Shown: positions 23,866-33,465 of the stretch, piece after piece | Position numbering within the stretch: the stretch's first letter is position 1 | How the letters are laid out: every line of letters starts with the position of its first letter | From: Perkinsus olseni | Taxonomy: Eukaryota; Perkinsozoa; Perkinsida; Perkinsidae | Assembly (NCBI GenBank): GCA_013115135.1 | Contig: JABANP010000340.1 | Span: 1-55,985, forward strand | Reading direction: 5' to 3' | Length of the DNA: 55,985 nt | Program-made: the position numbers and the translations under genes | The notes under the pieces: generated by a model | Seen by the model: only the letters and a program-made list of their open reading frames with translations | Database searches by the model: none | Told to the model about the DNA's origin: nothing

Positions 23866-26800
23866 CTAGTTGAATACTCCGATTATGAGTTTAAGTAATG
23901 ATGCAACTATCCAATGCTTTAATGTACGTGATTCATCGTTATCCTCTCTAATAACACTCGCCTCATCATCTTCGTCGAGGTGAGTAGTGAGATAATTTAG
24001 TAAAAGATCTTTCTCGTCTACTCCGAGTATTAACCTTTCCTGTTGTATTAATATACCAATACATTTCAAATGGATATCTAAACCTTCGAGAGCCGTCAAT
24101 GCTGAGTAATCCGACAATAACGCGAATGATGACGCTTCGTCATCATCATCATCATCACTCCCCTTTTGCGTATCCTTCTTGAGTTGTATGAGTGAGTAGA
24201 CAAGTCCATTGGATATGATCTCTAGTAGCTCATGAGAAGCACTAATTCGATAATATGATGTATCGTCAACATCCTCGATATAATGATGATAAGCATCGTC
24301 ATCATCATCAGGTTGATGTCTTGTAGTATGATGACACGATGATGGGACCTACTCCAGAATAATGACGTTGTTCTATCATCATCATCATCCAGCTCTATCA
24401 CCGGTATCATCATCATTATTACCTTGTCCATTCGCACGATAAGACCAGCAGCAGCTGTATGGCATCCAGCCTCAATTAATGAGATTACCCACTTCATCAT
24501 GGTATCACATACTTCGCTATCAATCGAACGGCTCTTTACCCCCTTTATCGTATTATCACTCATACTACTACTAGTAGTAGGACCATCATCTAATACTGAT
24601 GCTGCTGGCTTGATTGTTATGTAATGGGGCGAGAGTAGATGATGACCACTTCGTTCAATGAATATCTAACACATACACATAAGAGTCAACAAATATAATC
24701 CAACTACAAGCGTTAAGTGATAATAGTACATCATCATCGCCATGCCCATTATATCCTTCATTCCTGCCTGTCCTCTCGTTAACATCATTCACGTTGTTAT
24801 AATATGAAATCGAATCGGGTATGAATACCTCATCACTGAGACACGCCTTTGCCAATAATATATTGGCATTGTCTTTACTCCATACTCCATCAGTAGTGGC
24901 AATATTCAATAAACCCATAATACAACCACTACTACTAGCCCAATCTGATACCGATAATTGATAATAACATGGATAAAGATATGGCATCAGACTACTCCAT
25001 GTTTTATCATCACGCGTGATTATTGCCGCGATATCAGTTGCAAATTGACGAGGTTCTATCAACATATAGGCTGACATGGCGACAGCGTAGTGCTTCATTA
25101 TCACCATCGATTCTTCTTCATCACCATCATCATCAACAACAGCAGCAGCAGGCCGAGGCTTCCCTTCTAGATGTGCGTTTTGATTATTCTCTTCGATGAT
25201 TGTTCTCATTATCCTCTGCAATGCTCTATGTATATCATAAGTTACTAATAATTCATTCTCATCATATAACATATCATAACATATGTTGATGAACAGAGAT
25301 ACGCTCGATCGTATCATCATCCAGCTCTATCACCGGTATCATCATCATTATTATTACCTTGTCCATTCGCACGATAAGACCAGCAGCAGCTGTATAGGAT
25401 CCAGCCTCAATTAATGAGATTACCCACTTCATCATGGTATCACATACTTCGCTATCAATCGAACGGCTCTTTACCCCCTTTATCGTATTATCACTCATAC
25501 TACTACTAGTAGTAGTAGGACCATCATCTAATACTGATGCTGCTGGCTTGATTGTTATGTAATGGGGCGAGAGTAGATGATGACCACTTCGTTCAATGAA
25601 TATCTAATACATACACATAAGAGTCAACAAATATAATCCAACTACAAGCGTTAAGTGATAATAGTACATCATCATCATCATCGCCATGCCCATTATATCC
25701 TTCATTCCTGCCTGTCCTCTCGTTAACATCAGTCACGTTGTTATAATATGAAATCGAATCGGGTATGAATACCTCATCACTGAGACACGCCTTTGCCAAT
25801 AATATATTGGCATTGTCTTTACTCCATACTCCATCAGTAGTGGCAATATTCAATAAACCCATAATACAACCACTACTACTAGCCCAATCTGATACTGATA
25901 ATTGATAATAACATGGATAAAGATATGGCATCAGACTACTCCATGTTTTATCATCACGCGTGATTATTGCCGCGATATCAGTTGCAAATTGACGAGGTTC
26001 TATCAACATATAGGCTGACATGGCGACAGCGTAGTGCTTCATTATCACCATCGATTCTTCATCATCATCACCATCATCATCAACAACAGCAGCAGGCCGA
26101 GGCTTCCCTTCTAGATGTGCGTTTTGATTATTCTCTTCGATGATTGTTCTCATTATCCTCTGCAATGCTCTATGTATATCATAAGTTACTAATAATCCAG
26201 TCTCATCATATAACATATCATAACATATGTTGATGAACAGAGATACGCTCGATCGTATCATCATCCAGCTCTATCACCGGTATCATCATCATTATTATTA
26301 CCTTGTCCATTCGCACGATAAGACCAGCAGCAGCTGTATAGGATCCAGCCTCAATTAATGAGATTACCCACTTCATCATGGTATCACATACTTCGCTATC
26401 AATCGAACGGCTCTTTACCCCCTTTATCGTATTATCACTCATACTACTACTAGTAGTAGTAGGACCATCATCTAATACTGATGCTGCTGGCTTGATTGTT
26501 ATGTAATGGGGCGAGAGTAGATGATGACCACTTCGTTCAATGAATATCTAATACATACACATAAGAGTCAACAAATATAATCCAACTACAAGCGTTAAGT
26601 GATAATAGTACATCATCATCATCATCGCCATGCCCATTATATCCTTCATTCCTGCCTGTCCTCTCGTTAACATCAGTCACGTTGTTATAATATGAAATCG
26701 AATCGGGTATGAATACCTCATCACTGAGACACGCCTTTGCCAATAATATATTGGCATTGTCTTTACTCCATACTCCATCAGTAGTGGCAATATTCAATAA

Positions 26801-27928
26801 ACCCATAATACAACCACTACTACTAGCCCAATCTGATACTGATAATTGATAATAACATGGATAAAGATATGGCATCAGACTACTCCATGTTTTACCATCA
26901 CGCGTGATTATTGCCGCGATATCAGTTGCAAATTGACGAGGTTCTATCAACATATAGGCTGACATGGCGACAGCGTAGTGCTTCATTATCACCATCGATT
27001 CTTCATCATCATCACCATCATCATCAACAACAGCAGCAGGCCGAGGCTTCCCTTCTAGATGTGCGTTTTGATTATTCTCTTCGATGATTGTTCTCATTAT
27101 CCTCTGCAATGCTCTATGTATATCATAAGTTACTAATAATCCAGTCTCATCATATAACATATCATAACATATGTTGATGAACAGAGATACGCTCGATCGT
27201 ATCACCCTGTAATAGAGCACATGTTGATGATGGTCACCCAGTGTTGACGATGATGTATCGTGGACGATCTGAGCACCATGGTCATGCCCTAGATCATGAT
27301 AATGTCCCGTTATTATCATATCTACCTGTTCCTGGGCTCGGTTGAGCTGGACATACGACGATGTTAACGCCACTACCACCAGTCTCTGTAGAGACGTCGA
27401 TGATTCTCTTATCCTATCCACATCATATCTCATATAATAATGTCTGAAACCCAAACACGGCATTAGCGTTGGAGTCCCAAAATCCGAATACTATTCCTAG
27501 ATGGCAGTAGCAGCAATCGCTGTGGGGATACTACTTTTATTACATTGCTGTTTTTGATAGATCGAGCAACAACGTGACCGGTGCAAGATCGTTTGCGGAT
27601 ACTTTCTTGAATCCTGATCTTATCCAATCCAGCATTTCATGAGGATTAGATGACGATAGATTAAACTCTGCATCCGTTAGTACGAGTGGCAATGCCTGCA
27701 TGAAGAGGAACACGTTGAAGGATGTGAGGCGAGTTAACCCGATAGACAAGACCCCCGATCAACAGCAGCCGACGGAAGTGATGAACTACTACTATTGATG
27801 GACATTACACCTGTGAATCCTATCTCCTTCTCCATAGCTTCGATGAGTGTCATACACTTTGTACCCTCCTCTCCTGACTCATGATGACGACGACGAGAGG
27901 TTACCATACCATTATCACCGGACATCAT
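23866..27928 (-). CDS. Unknown protein with three nearly identical ~280-residue internal repeats
   Basis: Family not recognised. The ATG at 27928 opens MMSGDNGMVTSRRRHH; phase-matched introns lead through ALPLVLTDAEFNLSSSNPHE and HYYMRYDVDRIRESSTS into the repeat region. Each repeat has two exons: one from about RSSVSLFINICYDMLYD to NGHGDD, then (after a 64-nt GTACTA...TTAG intron) IFIERSGHHLLSPHY to AGLIVRMDK. A short GTAATA intron, phase 0, leads into the next copy (SWMMIRSS). After the last copy the exon starts VPSSCHHTTRHQ and runs through LLEIISNGLVYSLIQLKKD and LTALEGLDIHLKCIGIL to a stop at 23866. The protein would be about 1,100 residues, mainly helical in look. Because both repeat introns are phase 0, adding copies never breaks the frame. 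Confidence 0.7.
24389..27204. repeat. Tandem triplication, ~0.94 kb unit
   Basis: Units begin with CCAGCTCTATCACCGG at 24389, 25321 and 26265, and the third ends at about 27204 (lengths 932, 944 and 940). The second and third copies differ, as far as I can see, by one base (TTTTATCATC versus TTTTACCATC, Asp to Gly). The first differs by about nine small changes, mainly triplet-count indels. The array contains exon pairs and introns of the minus-strand gene and joins them in frame. Confidence 0.95.
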
Positions 27929-28267
27929 AAAGTAAACAACTGCGGTTATGTATCATTGTAGCCTGAACTTTTATCGCCACCGACCGGCTCATGCCCATCC
28001 CCGAAGTCCTTATCGCCGAGGATGACTGTCCCACCCGTAAAATATACTCTCAAATGAAAAAATAATCACCGACTGTCACCAAATTTCTCCAATGTGACCA
28101 AAAAAATTAATGCAATCTCGTAATATCACTTTCATAGTGTGATCGATTTGTGATGGCAGTCACTCCCTTGGTGTATTGCGCGCACGCCAGGGCCATTTCT
28201 ACCACTACTATAATTATCAGACTGAGTCTCTATAGTCTCTTTTCGTCTACTCGTTCGAGGCCAGTAT
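27929..28267. other. Intergenic boundary between gene-rich and repeat-rich halves
   Basis: No supported gene. The upstream end of the large minus-strand gene is here. From this point ATC/AAC triplet runs, ubiquitous to the left, almost disappear and GC content looks higher. Confidence 0.5.
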
Positions 28268-28402
28268 CGGGCAATTCCCAAAATCCAAGGCACCTGACCA
28301 GAATCCAAGGCACAATCTCGCTCGCCCGCGCTGGCCAAAATCCCAAAATCCAAGGCATCTGACCGAAATCCAAGGCTTTCGACCAAAATCCAAGGCGGGT
28401 GA
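28268..28402 (+). repeat. Array of a ~20-bp dispersed repeat (CCAAAATCCAAGGC)
   Basis: Five imperfect copies of a unit like CCAAAATCCAAGGCACCTGA. Inverted copies flank the LTR retrotransposon (28940-28958 and 33420-33462), and related words occur at 112-145. The unit is therefore dispersed through the window in both orientations. Confidence 0.8.
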
Positions 28403-28429
28403 GCGTTTACAGGTCGGGCAGCACTTATC

Positions 28430-28820
28430 GTGGGGTTTGGGTTCATGGAAGTTACGGTAAGCACTCCACTAGGTCTTGGTTGGCTTCTACCAGCCTTAAC
28501 GTTGGAAGAGGAGAAGTTCGCAATGGAAAACAGGAGCTCGACGCATGATCCCCAGGTTCGAACCCCGGGAAGGGCTTTTTTCAGGGAAGTTTCCTCTATT
28601 GTACCACCTTTTCCCCAGACTCTGGAGTTCAGAGCTACTTCTATTCGGGTGTCCAGGGCCGTTACTACACTTCCAACCCTCGGGTGACCTATTACCTATA
28701 ACGCAAGGCCTTCGGGTTTGGGGTGAAGGTCGCGGCGACCTGGTCGCCCGAAGGGCGACCTGAGTCGGGTTTCTGGTTCACGGGGGTTACGGTCAGTACT
28801 CTGCTAGGTCTTGGTTTTCT
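28430..28820. repeat. Imperfect ~50-bp direct duplication with a tRNA-like B box between
   Basis: Segments at about 28432-28480 and 28768-28816 share the pattern GGTT-CGGTTCA-GGTTACGGT-AG-ACTC-TAGGTCTTGGTT with several mismatches. Between them, GGTTCGAACCCC at about 28556 matches a pol III B box and is followed 20 bp later by a T6 run. The upstream A box and cloverleaf are not convincing, so this is at best a tRNA-derived SINE remnant. Confidence 0.35.
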
Positions 28821-28958
28821 TTTTTTTGCCGCTGCGTCGTTGCGTGACGACCAGCAACGCAAAGCAACGGTTGTCAAAACGCGCACAGGCCAAAAGACAA
28901 GGAGCACATTTCGCTCGCCCTGCGCTGTCTCCTGGGACAGCGCCTTGGATTTTGGTCA

Positions 28959-29363
28959 TGTAGCGGGCCGTGTGAACCCCGCCGGAAGCTGAGGTCCAAT
29001 GAAGGGCTGAGGCTCAAGATCTTCACCACTCGATAGACGCAAATCCGTAGGAGATACCATAGGAAGATGAGACTATTGAGTACGAGATTACACACTGAAA
29101 TGAGACAATAATGATCCTGCACTACTCATCATCATATACTAAGTACTCATACTCATTATCTTCAATTAGGGCACATTGCTGTAGCACTAGCCATCGGCGA
29201 GCGAGCCTGCATTGTGTAACCGTCGGCGGACGAGCCTGCATTGTGTAACTGTCGGCGGGCGAGCTGCAGTCAGATGGATAGGCCATAGTTCATAAAATAT
29301 ATAAGGGGGCGTAAGGAAGCAAGACGTGAGTCTTGCGTCTTCGAATAATACACATACCCTACA
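28959..29363 (-). repeat. 3' LTR of the integrase-less element
   Basis: A 405-bp LTR, third boundary sequence TGTAG...CTACA. It contains a TATA-like TTATATATTTTATG on the element's sense strand, three imperfect 28-bp units around CTCGCCCGCCGACAGTTACA, and a perfect inverted repeat GCAAGAC-GTGA-GTCTTGC at 29319-29336. It also carries the same start of the polyprotein frame as the other LTR. Confidence 0.93.
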
Positions 29364-29545
29364 GAGTCCCCCTATGACATAGTTGATGAAAGATACTATG
29401 ACATACTATTGTTCTTGTTGTGGGTCATGTGAATTGTGAGATGGTAGTTCGACACCAGCATGCCACATAGCATCCTTGGATGACTCAGTGGGTAGGTAGT
29501 TGTTAAAGTAGAGCTTGTCCACCACATCCGCCGTATCAATAGAGA

Positions 29546-32500
29546 TCACAACCTGATGGGTATGTGGTCAAACTCGGCCATCTCCATCTGCCACGCCCGA
29601 AATCTTCTAGCCTTAATAGCAGTCTTGCCGGAGAAGAGGTCATCGTCATTCTCATTGAGGAACTTCGCTATGGCGACAGTGGAGTCGGAGAAGAGGACCA
29701 CCGAAGGACAGTTGATGTTGTCATCTAACCGAGTTACACTTATGATCAAAGCTCTCCATTTGGCAAAGGCTTGAAAGATAGCGTAACACTCCTTCTCAAA
29801 GACGTGCCATCTCTGCTGGCTCTGGTCTAGCAGAGAGCTGTGAGCACCAATCAGTTGTGCTCGGCCACCGACTCGTAGATCTGGTATAGAGACGTCTACC
29901 GCTGGCTTGCCAACAAACCATAAGTGAGCACCAGTTCCTATCAGACTAGCATCAGTAGTGATACAAAGGGAGGAGCTGTTGGAATCCAGCGATAGTAGGT
30001 CCTCATAAGCCAGATACGCCCTGGGGGCATTCACAAGATGAGAGAGGAGACGTTGCTGGGCCTTCTCACACTCATCCGTCCACTTGAAAGGGGAGACATT
30101 CACCGCATCATGAAGCGGAGCCATCAAAGAAGAGAACTCATTAGCCTCGCTGAAGGAGAAGGCCGTGACCCCATAGTTGTAGACTCCCACCAAGGATCTC
30201 AGTTGCTTGTTGGACTTGGGCTTGGTAGCCAAGGCACTTTGGAGCTTCTTCACATTGGCTTCCGATAGGGACCAGCCCTTGTCGGATAGGGTAAGACCAA
30301 GGCAGTCCAGTGATTGACAAACCACCGTAGGTTCCTTGTCCGATACGGGCTTGTCTATGGCACGAAGGGCACTCAATAGGATTCTGCACCGGCCTTCAGC
30401 TTGGTTCTTGGTTTTACCATGGCCCACCACGTCGTCCAAGTAGACGGAGAACATCCTTCTCCAGAAACCCTTAATGGGGTAGAGGTGGTCTAACTGCAGC
30501 TTCAGAGCAAAGGGGAAGTAGAGAGCGGACAGGTTAAGTCCTTGGGGAAGGCGCAACCATTGGATATAGATATCCCCGAACCTGCACGTAGTCAAGGGCA
30601 CCACCTCGGTATCAAGGGGGATGGTGAAGTAGGCATTGCTGATGTCGGCCTTGAAGAACCATTGAGATCCACTAGGGATAGTGTGAATGTTGTCCTGTAG
30701 ATCATCAGTGGAACGGGTCCAGTGGGCAGATAGGTCACTGCTAATCACCGCGTTCAGGGCAGAGAAGTCGCACAATAGTCTCACCGCCGGACAACCATTG
30801 GGGCCAGGTCTACCTTTATCTTTAGCAAACCCCGGCGAAATTATAGCGTTGGGGCCAATGTCGTCTTCTCTGATCACTTGGATGACTCCCTGCCTAGCCA
30901 ACTTCTGAAGCTCCAGTTCCACGGACTCCCTCAAGCGAGCCGGGATAGGATACTTTCTAGTAACAGAGGGGACCATGTCCTTGAGCTTGAATGACAGCTT
31001 GGGCGTAGGTAGGTCTTCACACCTCTTAACATGCCACTGGTAGAGCTCCTCATCAGATAACTGGACCAGATGGTCTTCGAGATCAGAGCTGGGAGCTGAT
31101 GCTACCGGGGGTACTGTAGGCGGAGATGCCAGAAGCTGCACCATGACTCCGTCCATGCTCTTGATCCTCATTATGTACTCGTCCAGGTCGATGCTAGCCC
31201 TCATGCGGGACAATGTAGAGGCACCCAGGAGTATATGGGGATACTTGAAATTAGTCACAGCGTAGCACCAGATCATAGCTAGCCTGGGACCACAGTCAGT
31301 GTTGAAGATCACCGGGAGATTAACCTCGAGGGAAATGCTGAAGAGGCTACCACATGCCGCTCTGCAAGTCCTCTTGCCGACAGTTCTGGTGTCTAAGGAG
31401 ATCCCCTTGTCTTGAAGCTTAGATACCACTTGTCTGTCCACGATGCTAACCTCGGAGAAGGAGTCGATACCCATCACCAGATGACAGTTGTCCAGCTGAC
31501 GGAGAGAGACTTCGGCACAGGGAACATGGAGCCGTGATTCAACCCGGTTCGTCTCAGAGGGCATGACCATAAACTGGGGCACCGCCGTCTCAGCCTGGTC
31601 GGTAGTAGTACCAGTTGGGGCTGAACTCGAAAGAGAGGCACCGGTAGATTTGCCTTCCGTCTTCTTATCGCCGTTGGCACTGTCATTTATCCTCGCAGGA
31701 TTGGAATAGCACACCTCTGGAGGGTGTCGCACTCCCTTCTTCCCGCAGTGAGGACAATCATGCTTGGGCTTTCCCTTGTAAGGGCCTTCACCAGGAGGGC
31801 CAGGAGGTCGCCTTGTAGATTGTTGAACCGGGACCCAGTCATTAGACTTCGAGTTGGACTTGCCGCCATGACTCTCGAACTCATACACCGCGTAGTAGGA
31901 CTTCTCTAGACCAATGAGTACCCGGCAGAGATAGTCGTAGTCGACAGCGTACAGACTCAGGTCCTTGGATCTCATATGCTTACCCAAGAGAGCCTTCATA
32001 TTAGGCTGGAGTCTCTGAGTAAGGGATACCAACCTCTCATAAGATGATGGTACCGTGATTCCCAGATGCATCAGTGCTCTGGCATACTCCTCAAACTTGG
32101 TAGACTCTCGGGCGACGAAGTCAATGATGTACTCATCCTTCTTCTGTGAGATGGACAGCCACCGCTGACGGAGATCCTGGATGTTGATGGGGGTGAATTC
32201 AACCGCCTGTAAGGTAGATAGAACTATGTGCAAACATAGTTTCCACATAGGGCCATCACATTCATCCACCTTCAAGATCTTGGCATAATGTCTGTTACCA
32301 ACACCAGCCATGTTGTTGATGCTGACATAATGGACTTGGTCATTATGGGAAGCAGCTCTTCTTAGGGCCTCAATCAGGGCATCTTCATTGGGGGCTGATA
32401 ACAAGGAGTACAAAGCAAACGTAGTTGCACGGCTCCTTGACGATTCCGGCTTGCGACAGGCATGTTCGCAGATGAGAGCGATCATAACAGTAGGGCCCCA

Positions 32501-33118
32501 ACCTTCGTTCGATACCAGGTTGGCTAACAGCCGTAGGCCTTCAGCAATGTCGTCACCGTCTAGAAACTTGCCCACATCAGGAAACCCATCATAGAGCCCC
32601 TTCAGAGAGCCATACCATTTATGAAGTTGAGGTGAATGTTCTTGTATCTTGAACGCAGAAGTGACAACCAGGACAGGGTTATCAACCGGGGCCGTTGAGG
32701 CGAAACCGGCTACCATCTTTGTGGCGCCCATGAGGATCTGATTCACGTCGGGTAGTGCCCCGAAGGAACTGGAGTAGGCAGCATCATGTATCCATGAAGC
32801 ATTAGGGCCAATAATGGCGTTGTAGGAGGCGTGGATACCATTAGTAGAAGAGCTCTCTGCCTTCTGCTGGGTGTTACCACTATAGCAGACCCCTGGGCCT
32901 TGGGTAGTAGAAGGAGGCCAGCTGTTGGTCCCTCCAGACGCTTGCTCGTTGCCGCTATGAGGAGAGGCAGCCCCATTAGTGGTGGCGCCGGGTGGTGGCA
33001 TAACGGTACTCAATACTGTAGCGGGCCGTGTGAACCCCGCCGGAAGCTGAGGTCCAATGAAGGGCTGAGGCTCAAGATCTTCACCACTCGATAGACGCAA
33101 ATCCGTAGGAGATACCAT
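29546..33118 (-). CDS. Retrotransposon polyprotein Gag-PR-RT-RNase H
   Basis: One uninterrupted frame of 1,190 residues. Gag occupies about 1-450 and ends in a zinc-knuckle-like CPHCGKKGVRHPPEVC (about 453-468; C-x2-C-x6-H-x4-C, longer than the usual C-x2-C-x4-H-x4-C). A protease-like segment near 550 reads GIDSFSEVSIVD, where Asp-Ser-Phe replaces the usual Asp-Ser/Thr-Gly. RT (about 700-960) shows LLCDFSALNAVI, FKADISNAYFTIPL, RLPQGLNLSALYF and the catalytic SVYLDDVV. RNase H begins with ITTDASLIGTGAHLW (about 1054) and ends VVLFSDSTVAIAKFL. After the stop a -1 frame stays open for about 50 codons (to 29406) with a sequence starting HQVVISIDTADVVDKL, which looks like the continuing RNase H end. 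Either a frameshift mutation or programmed slippage would explain it. Confidence 0.92.
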   Translation of the reverse strand: MVSPTDLRLSSGEDLEPQPFIGPQLPAGFTRPATVLSTVMPPPGATTNGAASPHSGNEQASGGTNSWPPSTTQGPGVCYSGNTQQKAESSSTNGIHASYNAIIGPNASWIHDAAYSSSFGALPDVNQILMGATKMVAGFASTAPVDNPVLVVTSAFKIQEHSPQLHKWYGSLKGLYDGFPDVGKFLDGDDIAEGLRLLANLVSNEGWGPTVMIALICEHACRKPESSRSRATTFALYSLLSAPNEDALIEALRRAASHNDQVHYVSINNMAGVGNRHYAKILKVDECDGPMWKLCLHIVLSTLQAVEFTPINIQDLRQRWLSISQKKDEYIIDFVARESTKFEEYARALMHLGITVPSSYERLVSLTQRLQPNMKALLGKHMRSKDLSLYAVDYDYLCRVLIGLEKSYYAVYEFESHGGKSNSKSNDWVPVQQSTRRPPGPPGEGPYKGKPKHDCPHCGKKGVRHPPEVCYSNPARINDSANGDKKTEGKSTGASLSSSAPTGTTTDQAETAVPQFMVMPSETNRVESRLHVPCAEVSLRQLDNCHLVMGIDSFSEVSIVDRQVVSKLQDKGISLDTRTVGKRTCRAACGSLFSISLEVNLPVIFNTDCGPRLAMIWCYAVTNFKYPHILLGASTLSRMRASIDLDEYIMRIKSMDGVMVQLLASPPTVPPVASAPSSDLEDHLVQLSDEELYQWHVKRCEDLPTPKLSFKLKDMVPSVTRKYPIPARLRESVELELQKLARQGVIQVIREDDIGPNAIISPGFAKDKGRPGPNGCPAVRLLCDFSALNAVISSDLSAHWTRSTDDLQDNIHTIPSGSQWFFKADISNAYFTIPLDTEVVPLTTCRFGDIYIQWLRLPQGLNLSALYFPFALKLQLDHLYPIKGFWRRMFSVYLDDVVGHGKTKNQAEGRCRILLSALRAIDKPVSDKEPTVVCQSLDCLGLTLSDKGWSLSEANVKKLQSALATKPKSNKQLRSLVGVYNYGVTAFSFSEANEFSSLMAPLHDAVNVSPFKWTDECEKAQQRLLSHLVNAPRAYLAYEDLLSLDSNSSSLCITTDASLIGTGAHLWFVGKPAVDVSIPDLRVGGRAQLIGAHSSLLDQSQQRWHVFEKECYAIFQAFAKWRALIISVTRLDDNINCPSVVLFSDSTVAIAKFLNENDDDLFSGKTAIKARRFRAWQMEMAEFDHIPIRL

Positions 33119-33419
33119 AGGAAGATGAGACTATTGAGTACGAGATTACACACTGAAATGAGACAATAATGATCCTGCACTACTCATCATCATATACTAA
33201 GTACTCATACTCATTATCTTCAATTAGGGCACATTGCTGTAGCACTAGCCATCGGCGAGCGAGCCTGCATTGTGTAACCGTCGGCGGACGAGCCTGCATT
33301 GTGTAACTGTCGGCGGGCGAGCTGCAGTCAGATGGATAGGCCATAGTTCATAAAATATAAGGGGGCGTAAGGAAGCAAGACGTGAGTCTTGCGTCTTCGA
33401 ATAATACACATACCCTACA
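33017..33419 (-). repeat. 5' LTR of the integrase-less element
   Basis: A 403-bp LTR, identical in my reading to the other except that the TATA-like run is 2 bp shorter (CTTATATTTTATG). The polyprotein ATG lies at 33118, about 100 bp before the LTR's inner end, so its first 34 codons are LTR-encoded. Confidence 0.93.
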
Positions 33420-33465
33420 TGGTCAGGTGCCTTGGATTTTGGTCAGGTGCCTTGGATTTTGTACT
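33420..33465 (-). repeat. Inverted copies of the CCAAAATCCAAGGC repeat
   Basis: Two copies of GGTCAGGTGCCTTGGATTTT directly abut the right LTR, and one more precedes the left LTR. They are the two halves of the target array split by the retrotransposon. Confidence 0.85.

Larger units (their letters stand above)
28959..33419 (-). mobile_element. LTR retrotransposon (gypsy-like RT), integrase-less, young
   Basis: Two direct LTRs (28959-29363 and 33017-33419) start TGTAG and end CTACA and flank one 1,190-residue polyprotein on the minus strand. The flanks carry the same 6 bases, TGGTCA (28953-28958 and 33420-33425), a likely target duplication. The element sits inside the CCTTGGATTTTGGTCAGGTG repeat array, which can be read across the empty site. 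The LTRs differ visibly only by a 2-bp indel, so insertion is recent. The region between polyprotein stop and 3' LTR is only 180 bp, leaving no room for an integrase. A purine run AGGGGGA next to the 3' LTR is a possible polypurine tract. No canonical tRNA primer site is seen next to the 5' LTR. Confidence 0.93.

Noticed and set aside
28551..28590. A complete tRNA gene around the GGTTCGAACCCC B box and T6 run
   Set aside because: The acceptor pairing is partial, the D and anticodon arms do not form, and the 84-nt length fits only a forced model.
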